DNA of 64,000 nucleotides. It comes from Ilex aquifolium. Taxonomy: Eukaryota; Streptophyta; Magnoliopsida; Aquifoliales; Aquifoliaceae. The position numbers and the translations under genes were made by a program. This document shows, piece by piece, positions 46,142-56,815 of the stretch (position 1 is its first letter; each line of letters opens with the position of its first letter). Location: positions 7,784,960 to 7,848,959 of the forward strand of contig OX637409.1 of assembly GCA_951799425.1 (NCBI GenBank). Direction: 5' to 3'. The notes below the pieces were generated by a model. The model saw only the letters and a program-made list of their open reading frames with translations. It did no database searches and was not told the DNA's origin.

Positions 46142-48440
46142 CCATCTTACTATTTTAGCTAGGATCCTTTCTTTTATCAACCCAAGGGTTTGCCTCTTCA
46201 ATCTTCCCCAATCTATAGGAAGCTCGAGATATTTCCTTGCCTTTTGTGCTAGCGGTATCTGAGATACTGAGCTAGCTCTTGTTGGTGTTACAGTGGGGTA
46301 TTATAGCTGAAAGTGGCTGCAGATTTGTTTAGATTGATCAATTTCCCCGTAACATAGTAGTATCTATTGAAGATATCCATAAGGGTCTGACAATCTGCCC
46401 TTGTTGCTGTGGAAAAGAAAATTGAATCATCAGCAAATAATAAATGAGAAAGAGTAAGACCAGACCTGTTTAGCTTGAGCCCCTTTACTGTTCCCTGTTC
46501 CATTGCTTGGTTGATGAGAAACGTTAGACACTCAGTAACAATTATGAACAGGTATGAAGAGATGGGATTTCCCTGTCTTAAGCCTCTTGAGGGATTTATC
46601 TGAACTGTCTTTTCTCCGTTGACAAGTATGTTATACCTTACTGTGGAGGCGCACTACATGATCATCCTAGCCCACTTCGTATCAAATCTCATCCTTATCA
46701 TCAAGTATTTTAAGAAATCCCATTCAACCTTGTCGTATGCTTTGGCCATGTCAAGTTTAATGGCCATTTGATACTTTTTGATTTTCCTCCTTCGCCACAT
46801 TGAGTGCAGCACCTCCTATGCTATGATGATGTTATCTTGGATTTGACTCCCTCCTATGAAAGCACTTTGGTTATGTGACACCAACTTCTCGAGGATGGGC
46901 TTCAACCTGGATGCAAGTATCTTAGAGATAATTTTGTATGTAAAGTTGCAGCAGCTAATGCGTCTTGTCTGAATTCCCCCATACTCTGGGTGAGTCACCT
47001 TTGGGACGAATGCTACATCGGTTTCATTTAATTCCTTTAGGAGATATCCAGTTCTGAAGAAGGATTGTATAGCATTTGATAAATCTGCTTTGAGAAGTGA
47101 CCAATACTTTTGGTAAAACAATCCTGGTAGGCCATTAGGTCTAAGATCTTTGATGGGTTCTAAACTGAAAACTGTTGCTTTAATTTCCTCATCTGTGGGA
47201 CTTCTTATCAAAGCATTGTTCATCTATTTTGTAATAATTGATGGAATAAGTTGTAATACCTTATCATAGTCCCTACTACTCTCTGTAGCATAAATCCCTT
47301 GATAATGGTCTTGAATAACCTAATTTAAGCATGATTTATTAGTAATCCATTCTCCATCTTAACCCTTTAGCATATTATTATGTTTCTTTGCCTCCTTTGA
47401 ATGGTTGTTGCATGGAAAATCGTGCCTAGATCACTGTCCCCAGTAGTTCCCCTCTTTTCTCCATAGATCATTTATCTCAACCTTTATTTCTCGTTCTTCT
47501 TCCAGTCGGGTACTTGGGCAGAAGCCATTCTGAATTTCAACTAGTTTAGTCTTCAGAAATTCAATTCGTTTCCTACTATTTTCACCACTATTCAATCTCC
47601 ATCTACTCAAGCCCTTTCCACAATTTTTGATTTTCCGCTTCAATTGGTACATCTTTGACCCCTCCATAGGTGTGTTCCAGCTTTGTTGTATTACTTCAGT
47701 ACAATTTTCTTTGTTAACCCAAGAGGCCTCAAAGTTGAAGTACTTTCTCGGCTTGGCTTGCTCTGGTTATATGTTTAAGATCAAAGGAGAGTGGTTAGAA
47801 CCTATAGCTGGTGGAGCAATAACTTCAGCATTCAGATACGTTTTCCTCCAACTTGGTGATGCCAATGTTCTGTCCAATTTTTCTCTTACTTTTTCCCTTC
47901 CTTATCTATAGTTATCCCAAGTGAACCTGCACCTTTTGCTTTCTAGCTCAATCAAACAACTTTCATCAATGAAGTTTCTGATGCTTTGAATTTTCCTGGT
48001 TGATCTTTCCCTTGATCCCTCCTTCTCATTTGAGTTAACAATATCGTTAAAGTCCCCTATACACATCTACAACAATTCAATACTCATTCCATACCTTCCT
48101 AGTTTATCCCATTGTTTGCATCTAAGATCATAGTCTAGGTGACCATATATGAAGCTCATGTACCACGACCCTTCTGCGCCATTTGCTTTGAATTTAATGT
48201 TGATATGATTTTGGCTATATTCTTTTCTATAACCAAGTTTGCATCCATATTCCACATGACACGCAACCCTCCTGATAGCCCAGTTATCAAACCCGAACTC
48301 CTGTCTTATTCTTTCCATCTTGTGCCTCTTTGGTTTGGTTTCATTTAGGCATAAGATATGGGGTTTATTTTGGACACAACAGTCCCTTAGAGCTGGAACT
48401 ATCAAGGGTGACCCCATACCTTGACAATTCTAGGCTATTA
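46142..48440 (-). pseudogene. 5' part of the L1-type LINE ORF2: endonuclease and reverse transcriptase, broken
   Basis: Minus strand. At 48430-48067 the start of an APE-type endonuclease is visible: NCQGMGSPLIVPALRD and NKPHILCLNETK, with a stop in place of the residue before NCQG. At 47667-47431 lies the helical linker between endonuclease and RT. RT fingers lie at 47223-46816 (ATVFSLEPIKDLRPNGLPGL, YQKYWSL, FTYKIISKILASRLKPILEK, NQSAFIGGSQIQDNI). The active-site strand LSHLLFADDSIFF lies near 46440. Between these, frames shift and stops occur. The reading continues at 31678 on the other side of Gypsy2. The LINE would copy itself by target-primed reverse transcription; this copy is dead. Confidence 0.9.
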
Positions 48441-49549
48441 GCCTCATGGATAAGTGGGGGCATGGTAAGTCCTGCCTTCTCAGCCATAGAAGTTTCTTTT
48501 GTCCATTCCAAACTAACCTCTCCCGATTGCATGACTTCCTTTTAATAACTTTGTTCAACAGACTTTCTACTTTTGAACTTTCGTACCAATAAGAGGATTT
48601 TCGTTATTGATGCAACTTTCTGATAAGTTATTTCATCAGGCTCAGTGACATAGTAAGACTTGGAGCTTGTTTTTTTGTTGCGATTTTTCCTTTATCTAAT
48701 ATATTTCTAGGTATCCTTTTCTCTTCTTCTAACCTTGGGCACCCTACTCTTCGCAATTTCAATTGATGTTTGTCGCTTGAGTGTCAATGTCTGAAGTATA
48801 TAGGCCATACAGTTGTTGACGATTGCATCGATGTCTAACAAAGGTGAGACAATTATTGAATCTAGGATGGGGGACTTGGGGTTTTTCTAATCGATCATGG
48901 GATTAGGGTTGGGGTTAGGATTGAGATTTTGGGTAATTACTTGGGTGGTGATTTGGTGTATAGTTACGGTGAGAGAACCTGGGTTTTGTTTGTTGGAAAA
49001 ACAGGGGGTCGGTACATAATATGAGATTTATTAGGGAAAAAGTACACCTTTTAAAAATATTTGTAAAGAAGTCCACCCACTATAGCTAAAGTCCAAAATA
49101 ACCCTTTTTGAAGTAGAAGAGTTTCCTTCCCTGACTAAGGAAACCAATGTGAAGATAGACAAAAGATAGCAAATGCTCTGTCTTCTCCACCATTGGCGCT
49201 GGAGTTTGCATGATTTGAGGATACAATTTTGAAATTCAAACGGTGTTCACATTATCCATCCCAAACTCCATTCTCTCATCACTACCATATTACAATGAAG
49301 GTGTCAAATAAATCCATTTTTCTTGAGGCTTTCATTGTGAAGAACACATATCGTCAGCATCTTTGGATTTACTGTGAAGAAAACGAGGGTTTCATCTCAA
49401 TGTGAAGAAATTGAAGGATTTCACAGTGAAGAACTCATACAACCGCCTATTTTTTTAGCATATATTTTTCATCATGTTCATAACTAACTAATTGCTAATA
49501 ATGATAGAAAAATTATGTAGAAGCAATATGACATGATCACTATTGCTAG
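48441..49549. other. Region upstream of the LINE ORF2; no clear gene
   Basis: 48441-48600 on the minus strand may be the tail of LINE ORF1 or the inter-ORF leader, but no zinc knuckle is seen. 49010-49540 holds AT-rich DNA with several TGTGAAGAA strings (49335-49430). No gene recognised. Confidence 0.4.
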
Positions 49550-50342
49550 TGTCATGGGGTAACTACTCGTTTTTCACTTTTGAGGCTACCCATGAAGGCA
49601 TTGCCACTTAAATCAGCCACACAAACTCAAATATAGGGACAAACAAACTCACACAAAGGCAACACATGAATTTAGTAGGAAAACACTCTCAAACATTATA
49701 TTGAAGTTCTCTACAATTACAAAGAAACTCAACCCTAAGAAAGAACTCTCTATCTCTATAGAATGTCCAAGCACCCCCTATTTATACAAGAGCATGGAAG
49801 ATGACACCCCCATCTGCTAAGGGGCTGTTACAACAGTCTGTTTATTCTTCAGCAGACTTGGTTAACAAGGTTGTATCTCTGTGCGACACCTGACAAATAG
49901 TTCCACCATTTCAACACCTGATGTGGGACTGCCCTTATCTGCATGCACTTGGACCAAAATGGGGCTAAGAAAACCCACAACTGCCTCCCTCAGACTAGGT
50001 CATGCTCAGTAGCTACTTTGATTGAGCCATGTACAGCAACTACCCATATCCTCCTAGTCACATGCATTGAGCAGCCATGTGCCCACAATTCAGCAGCCAA
50101 CCTTGCCCATGAACCAGTATGCATGGTGGGTCAAGCCCATGCCATGCAACTCGAATCCATGCACCAACATTGTCTCAATTGAGCCCACCACGCGCTGCCA
50201 TGATCAGTCGGGTGGTCTCATGCTGCCACGGTCCGCAAAAATATATCGAACTGCATCACCTTGATTGTTAACCATGGCGTGCCTTGGTGTAAGGTGCCAC
50301 CAAGACCCGTCATTATGCACCCAAGTCAACTAGGGTGTGACA
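49550..50342 (-). repeat. LTR of a chromovirus (gypsy) element
   Basis: 793 bp with TG...CA ends: TGTCATGGGG on the left and GGGTGTGACA on the right. On the minus strand it follows a polypurine tract (AAGTGGGGGTGGCT at 50357-50344) and an integrase/chromodomain coding tail, so it is the 3' LTR. A TATTTATAC TATA-like string lies near 49789. Confidence 0.75.
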
Positions 50343-50612
50343 AGCCACCCCCACTTGAAGTATCCAATGACCTCATTGGAAGCATAACATAGTACAACTT
50401 GATATCCTCAAACTACCACAATGTTGTCTCCTTCTCCCAAGTAGCTTCTTCTAGTGTTTTCCCTTTCCACTTGACTAGATAATGACTCCTTCTATTCTTC
50501 TTACTCATTCCCATGAGATTTCTGCTTGGCCACCTCGTGTGGAGTGAGAAGCTGTTGGCTAGTTTCCAACTCGAATGGACTCATCCCAGTGGAGTAACTT
50601 TGCTGCAAGTTG
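50343..50612 (-). pseudogene. Chromovirus integrase tail and chromodomain, truncated
   Basis: On the minus strand the string YSTGMSPFELETSQQLLTPH and then HEVAKQKS is the C-terminal integrase signature of plant chromoviruses. After a small deletion and two stops comes a chromodomain-type segment YLVKWKGKTLEEATWEKE with a TAG further on (near 50427), then IKLYYASNEVIGYFK and the LTR. Chromodomains steer integration to heterochromatin. The rest of pol is missing: the sequence is cut at about 50612 by the LTR of the next element. Confidence 0.8.
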
Positions 50613-51979
50613 TTGATGAGAATGCAAAATGTCATATTTTTCTCTTTTAATATTTAGCCTTTCATACTTATTTGAAGCCTAATGTACTCATTATTCTTAT
50701 ATTTTGATTTAGGATGCAAATGGAGACGTTAAATGCAAAACGAAGCTAATTGGATTGTTTCGACATCGCTTTGTTATCTGGGCATAACTCTCTCATCCGA
50801 GCTCCGATTAAGATGATTCAAGATGCTATGGAACGCTAAGAAAACGCTCTACAACTTTCATGTTTTGAGTTTTGAAAGATATTGGCTGAATCAAGGTCGA
50901 AATCAGGCTTAAAGTTGCAGCTAGTGCACTGTTCGTGTGCTGGAACCTGATGCACGAAATTCCAGTGGAGGTTTATTTTAGGACTTTATTTTATTAGGAT
51001 TTTATTAGGACTTTCCTAGTTATATTAGGACTTTATTTTATTTTAATCTTATCCTTAAACAGTCAGACTTGAGGAGGTTTTTTTAGGGAAAAGAGGAAAG
51101 AACGTGTAAAGGGAAAAAAAAAAGAAAAAAAATCAACAGACTTCCAGGCGGCCATACTCCCTTCTTCTCCAACTATTTCTTCTAGTTTTCATGATGGCCC
51201 TGCGTGGCTAAACTTTAATACTTGGTCGAAGGAAACGGAAGCCTCGGAATCAATAAAACTGTGAGATCTAATTTGTTTTTATTGTTCAATTTATGATTTG
51301 AGTATTAGATGTTCTGTGTACATATTTTCATGATTGTATCATTTAATTACTAGGAGGCCTACTAGTTTATTATTCGTTGCAGTCTACTGCTGGGTTAGAT
51401 ATCAAATCTGTAATTGTTTGATCCCTCTAATTTGTGAAGCAACTAAGATTTAATGATTTGCTCCGTCAGAGATTATTAGATCTTAGAAAGAACATTCGAC
51501 TAAATTAAATGCAACTACTTGTGCTTGTGTAGTTTAGTTTCATTGATCTCTCTAATTCTTAAGGCTGCTACTAGATTAAACCTTTAGTACTTGTCTTGGG
51601 TTGTTTAGTAGTTAAGGTTAATTAGATCGCTTGTTTTCTAATTAACTGTGACAAAGGCGAGATAGGAAGATAATTCCAACGGAGAATGTTCAGATAGTGA
51701 ATTGATATATACTTGCATCGATGATCAGTTGTAAAATTCTGATGGTGGATGTTGACTTAGATCAAGGTTTGTTCTCTTGATTGATTTTGATACTTTAATT
51801 TGAATTGTTCTTTAGTTGATTTTCTTAAAATTGTTTTCGTTAAACTCAAACCCCCTCCATCCTTGTTCACGAGGCATAAAACTAGGCTAGATACTCTCCG
51901 TGGGAACGATCCTTACTTGCACTACTACATGTATTTTTAGGAGTATAGAATTTATTTTTGGTTGCCTGCGACAGCACAC
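50613..51979 (+). repeat. 5' LTR of an Athila/Tat-like gypsy element
   Basis: The sequence turns abruptly from chromovirus coding DNA at about 50612 (TTGATGAGAATGCAAAATG). It ends near 51980 (GACAGCACA), just before a tRNA-Asp-like primer-binding site. Near the end is CTCTCCGTGGGAACGATCC, a phrase usual in such LTRs. The matching 3' LTR is not in the window. The left boundary is approximate. Confidence 0.6.
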
Positions 51980-51985
51980 CAAATT

Positions 51986-52005
51986 TTGGCATCGTTGCTG
52001 GGGAG
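51986..52005 (+). other. Primer-binding site of the Athila/Tat-like element
   Basis: TTGGCATCGTTGCTGGGGAG is a slightly decayed form of the tRNA-Asp type site TGGCGCCGTTGCCGGGGA used by many plant gypsy elements. Confidence 0.7.
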
Positions 52006-52032
52006 TTTTTTCTAGTTTATTTTTGTGTTACT

Positions 52033-54569
52033 TGTGAGACCCAGATCATGCATTGCATTCATATGAATATAATTATGTGGGCTAAATTGCAATTACATGA
52101 AATTAATAAAGGATTAATTTAAAATAAATCTTTCATAGCCATGATGTGTGTGAGCATACATTGGGTATGTGGACCCATTAATGATGTATTAGTGAGACCC
52201 ATTTATAGAAATTTTATGTGTGAAAATATTAGTGGGTCGATTTCGAAATCATTTAAAAACTTGGGGGGAGGCAAGTGAAATTAACACATTAAAAATGTGA
52301 CACCTTTACAGGTGTTGGCATAAAAATATATGTATAGATATAAGTGTGCCGTGTGTGTGTGTGGGTATGTGCCGTGTGTATGTGTGTGTGTGTGTTTTAA
52401 GGTGTAAGGTGTGTGTGTGTTAAGTAAAATATAAATATGTGTGTGTGGGTGTTTAACATAACAAAGTGTGTGTGTGTGTGTGTGTGTTCTGGTTGCTGAA
52501 GCCGAAACAGAGAGTGAGTGACTGTGAGCAAGAGAGAAAGGGGGAAAAAGGAAAGGAAGAAAGGAAAAAAAAAAAAATAGATGTGTGTGGTCCTTTGAGC
52601 CGAGACTAAGGAGGAGAGAGGGAAAGAGAATCAAGGGTCAGTGGGTGTTTTAGTACCAACCGAGAGGAAAAGAAAAAGGTATATAGATTAATTTTAAGCA
52701 TGTTTATTTTAGTATGTACGTAAATATGGGGTCTGTTTTATTTACAATTAGTGACTGTTTTAATTTAAGTCCATGTACTATTTTGCTTAATTTTAATTTT
52801 AATGGACTGTTTTAATTTAATTTCATGAGCTGATTTAAATTCATGTCAAAACAGATTTTGTATGGGTGTAATTAAATATATTTAGCATAATTAACTTGCT
52901 GTTAAAAATGGGTTCCAAAAGGTGATGAACCTAAAGGTGAGAAAAATATGGGAAAGGGCTAGTTGAGATGTTCGGTATGTTTTGAGGGCTAGGTTGGAAC
53001 CAAAATTGTGGGAGTGAAATGAGCGGTTTAAAAGATCAATTAGGGGCTGATTTGCAATGGTTAAATGTGTAGGTAAACTTAAGTGTAGCGGTCTCAAAAG
53101 AAACGTACGATAGGAATTAGAAATGGACGCCGGTAACGCCAAAACCCTAATTTCGAAATGTTATTATCACATGTGTGAATTTTGGTCCGAACGACCTGAA
53201 ATTTTGCAGGCTGCATTTTTAATGATGTTTGATGTGATAATGCGACTTTCGAATGTAAATGACTATAATGTCCGGTGCGAAATGTACGAAATGCCGAAAG
53301 TGCGATTTTTAGGATTCGGGGTCGAAATGTGTGAAAATGGACCCCCGGTCAATGTGTTTGACCTACTTAATCCTAATTGTGATTAATATGATTGATTTTG
53401 GAAATTTTGGGAGAAAATGTGATTCCTAGAATAAAAGTGCTAATGTGTAAGTGGATAGTGCGGTAACCGGAGTTACCGGGGCACTTTAGGGTGCATCATT
53501 TTGCATGCATTAGTGCATGATTGACTATTAAATGTGATAAACATATTGATATTGGAATTACAAATGTGTTAGGTGGAACAGGTGTGACTGTCGGTGCTGG
53601 AACAAATACGGTAACATCGGAAGGATCTACCGATAGGACCGAAGGGTCGTAGATCTGTATATTTGAGGTGGGTGTATATCTGTTTATGTTTTAGAAATGC
53701 TATTATAAGATGATAGTAAATGATAGAATTTAATAGTATTTCTCCAGGATTATGTGATATGTGCTTATGTGATTGAATGATGTTTTGTACTGTGTATTGT
53801 GTATTGTGGAATGTGGCGCACTATTTGAGACAGGGGCGTCGATGCCTGATCACTGGGCGTGCAGTGGTGTGCTAGCACTGAGGTGTTCCCGGGAGGTTCG
53901 GGAGAAACGGATCCATGTGGGATCGATTACCCGATGAGGGGTAGTATGGTTGTGATGTGACTTGTGAATTCTCTGGAATTGGATTGATGTTGTTGTTTGA
54001 TACGTGTATCTACGTAGTAGCTACCTACTTCAGTGTATTACTATCATTTTCATTTCATATACCGCATGTATACTCACTGAGCGCGTGGTTTAGCTCACAC
54101 CCCTATAGTTCTTTTTTTTCAGGTACCGTAGAAAAAGATGCAGACCAGTCCACTGTCCGGTCGATAGAGTCTTGAATAATGTTAGGGTAACATCACTCAG
54201 GTTGAGTGTCGGTATAACTAATTGCTAAGGTTGTATTATATTTGTGAAAGATTATTATGTCAGGTAAATAATATATATTTGTAAACAGACTCAACAAGCA
54301 TACTTTGTAATGTATGCTATGTGGGTATGGGATTTTGTATATGTCTATAACCTGGGAAACAAACAATTGGTACATGTGTTTTTTTGTATATGGTACAGGT
54401 TATGAGACAGGTTTTTACCATCATGCTTATTGATTAAGGTGATGGGTGGTGTTGTTGCACCTGTGGAATTATTTAATGTTTGATTAGTCCAGATTATACA
54501 TATATATAAACAGGTGTATCCAAAACCTAGTCGCGTCTCATCCTTGGGAGACCGGGATGGGGCATGACA
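52033..54569 (+). mobile_element. Solo LTR, 2,537 bp, inside the leader of the Athila/Tat-like element
   Basis: Starts TGTGAGACCCAG and ends GGATGGGGCATGACA, flanked by a perfect 5-bp duplication TTACT (52028-52032 and 54570-54574). There are no internal coding regions, so it is a solo LTR left after recombination between two LTRs. The end sequences look like Tekay/Del-type chromovirus LTRs. It holds a long GT microsatellite zone (52345-52490) and polypurine-like runs around 52510-52680. The short ORFs in it are not convincing. Confidence 0.88.
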
Positions 54570-54804
54570 TTACTTGTAATCCTTATTATGTTCTTGAAAT
54601 TTTCAAAAAAAAAAAAAAAGAAATCGAAGTTCAAGAAGGGTCGACACTGTTTTAATCATAACTTTTAGGGTTAATTCTTATTATTCTGATTTTGTAAGCA
54701 TTGTGGCTGCTTAGTCAATTTATCAAATTTCCTGAATTCTTGTGATTACAAAGTTAAATAGATTCAATTCTTGTGATTGCTTTAGTCTTTTGTCGTGTCA
54801 ATTT

Positions 54805-55259
54805 ATGATTGTAACTCGATCTTCTAATCAAGGTGATTTGCAGTATGATCCAGAAATAGAGAGAACTTTGCGCAGGTTAAGGAGGGGAGCTCAGAGAAAT
54901 TTTGAAGAGAACGATCTGGCTCTTGAATCTCAATTCGCTAGCAATTCTGATTTAGAAGAGAAGGAAGTCATGGCTGGAAATCGAACTTTGAAAGAGCTCG
55001 CTGCCCCTGATTTGAATCAACAACCTTTATGCATAATGTTCCCTAATTTAGATGCTACTACTACTTTTGAATTAAAACTTGGATTAATACATCTCTTGCC
55101 CACTTTTCATGGCCTTGCAGGTGAAGATCCTCACAAGCATCTAAAGGAGCTTCATGTGGTATGCATGAGTATGAAACCCACGGGGGTGACTGAAGAGCAA
55201 ATTAAATTAAGAGCCTTTCCGTTTTCCTTGAAGGATTTGGCTAAGGATTGGCTCTATTA
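54805..55259 (+). pseudogene. gag: Start of gag of the Athila/Tat-like element, cut by the CACTA insertion
   Basis: The ATG at 54805 opens MIVTRSSNQGDLQYDPEIER. Residues near 85-150 contain LKLGLIHLLPTFHGLAGEDP, then HKHLKELHVVCMSM and LRAFPFSLKDLAKDWLYY, the conserved gag core of Athila/Tat elements. The frame is open until 55259, where CACTACAACAAAAA begins and the protein homology ends. The solo LTR at 52033 lies upstream in its leader. The rest of the element is not found in this window. Confidence 0.85.
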
Positions 55260-55284
55260 CACTACAACAAAAAGCATTTTTTGC

Positions 55285-56815
55285 GACGTTTTTTTTTGCG
55301 ACGTTTTTAAATTTGACGCAAATAGTTTACTATTAGCGACGATTTTTTAATTTCGTCGCAAATTTCAGTTTTGGTAAATTTTTTAGCGACGTTTTTTAAA
55401 AACGTCGCAAATAAACATTTTACTTAAATAAGAAATTTAAAAAATATCAATTTAATTGACTTTTACCGACGTTTTTAAAAAACGTCGTAAATAAATATTT
55501 TACTTTAATAAAAACTTTTGAAAAAATATCAATTTAATTGTCTTTTAGAGACGTTTTAAAAAAACTTCGCAAATAAATATTTTACTTTAATAAAAACTTT
55601 TAAAAAAATATCAATTAATTTACTTTTAGCGACGTTTTTTAAAAATGTCGCAAATAATCATTTTACTTAAATAAAAAATTTAAAAAATATCAATTGAATT
55701 GAGTTTTGCCGACGTTTTTTAAAAAACGTCAAAAATACACATTTTACTTAAAAAAACTTTAAAAAAAATATCAATTTAATTGACTTTTTGGCGACGTTTT
55801 AAAAAAAACGTCGCAAATAAACATTTTACTTAAATAAAAAATTTAAAAAATATCAATTTAATTGACTATTCGCGACGTTTTTCAAAAACGTCGCAAATAA
55901 ATATTTTACTTTAATAAAATTTTTAAAAAATATCAATTTAATTAATTTAACGTCGCAAATAAAAATTTTACTTCAATAAAAAATTTAAAAAATATCATTT
56001 TAATTGACTTTTAGCGACGTTTTTAAAAAACGTCGCAAATAAACATTTTACTTAAATAACAATTTTAAAAAATATCAATTTAATTGACTTTTAGCGACGT
56101 TTTTAACAAACGTCGCAAATAAACATTTTACTTTAATAAAAACTTTAAAAAATATCAATTTAATTAATTTTAGCGACGTTTATGAAAAACGTCGCAAATA
56201 AAAATTTTACTTAAATAAAAAATTTAAAAAATATCATTTTAATTGACTTTTAGCGACGTTTTTCAAAAACGCCGCAAATAAACATTTTACTTTAATAAAA
56301 AATTTTAAAAAAAATATCAATTTAAATCACTTTTAGCGACATTTTTTAAAAAACGTCGCAAATAATCATTTTACTTAAATAAAAAATTTTAAAAATATCA
56401 ATTGAATTGACTTTTAGCGACGTTTTTCAAAAACATCGCAAATAAACATTTTACTTTAATAAAAAATTTAAAAAAAAATATCAATTTAAATCACTTTTAG
56501 CGACATTTTTTAAAAACGTCGCAAATAATCATTTTACTTAAATAAAAAAATTAAAAAATATAAATTGAATTGACTTTTGCCGACGTTTTTAAAGAACGTC
56601 GCAAATACACATTTTACTTAAAAAAAAATTTAAAAAAATATCAATTTAATTGAATTTTAGCGACATTTTTCAAAAACGTCGCAAATAAAAATTTTACTTA
56701 AATAAAAAATTTTAAAAATATCATTTTAATTGACTTTTGGTGACGTTTTTAAAAAACGTCGCAAATAAACATTTTACTTTAATAAAAAATTTAAAAAAAA
56801 ATATCAATTTAATTC
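55285..56815. repeat. CACTA subterminal repeat array (about 80-90-bp units)
   Basis: About 18 units of the form TTTTAGCGACGTTTTT, a short A-rich turn, AACGTCGCAAATAAACATTT, then AT-rich DNA ending AAATATCAATTTAATTGAC. Each unit carries an inverted repeat GCGACGTTTTT/AAAAACGTCGC. In En/Spm elements such motifs bind the TNPA-type protein; that role here is inferred from position. Several CpG/ACG motifs have changed to CAT or ATG. Confidence 0.9.

Noticed and set aside
52281-52634. Minus-strand ORF of 117 codons with a hydrophobic start and TH repeats
   Set aside because: Comes from GT/CA microsatellites and low-complexity DNA within the solo LTR.
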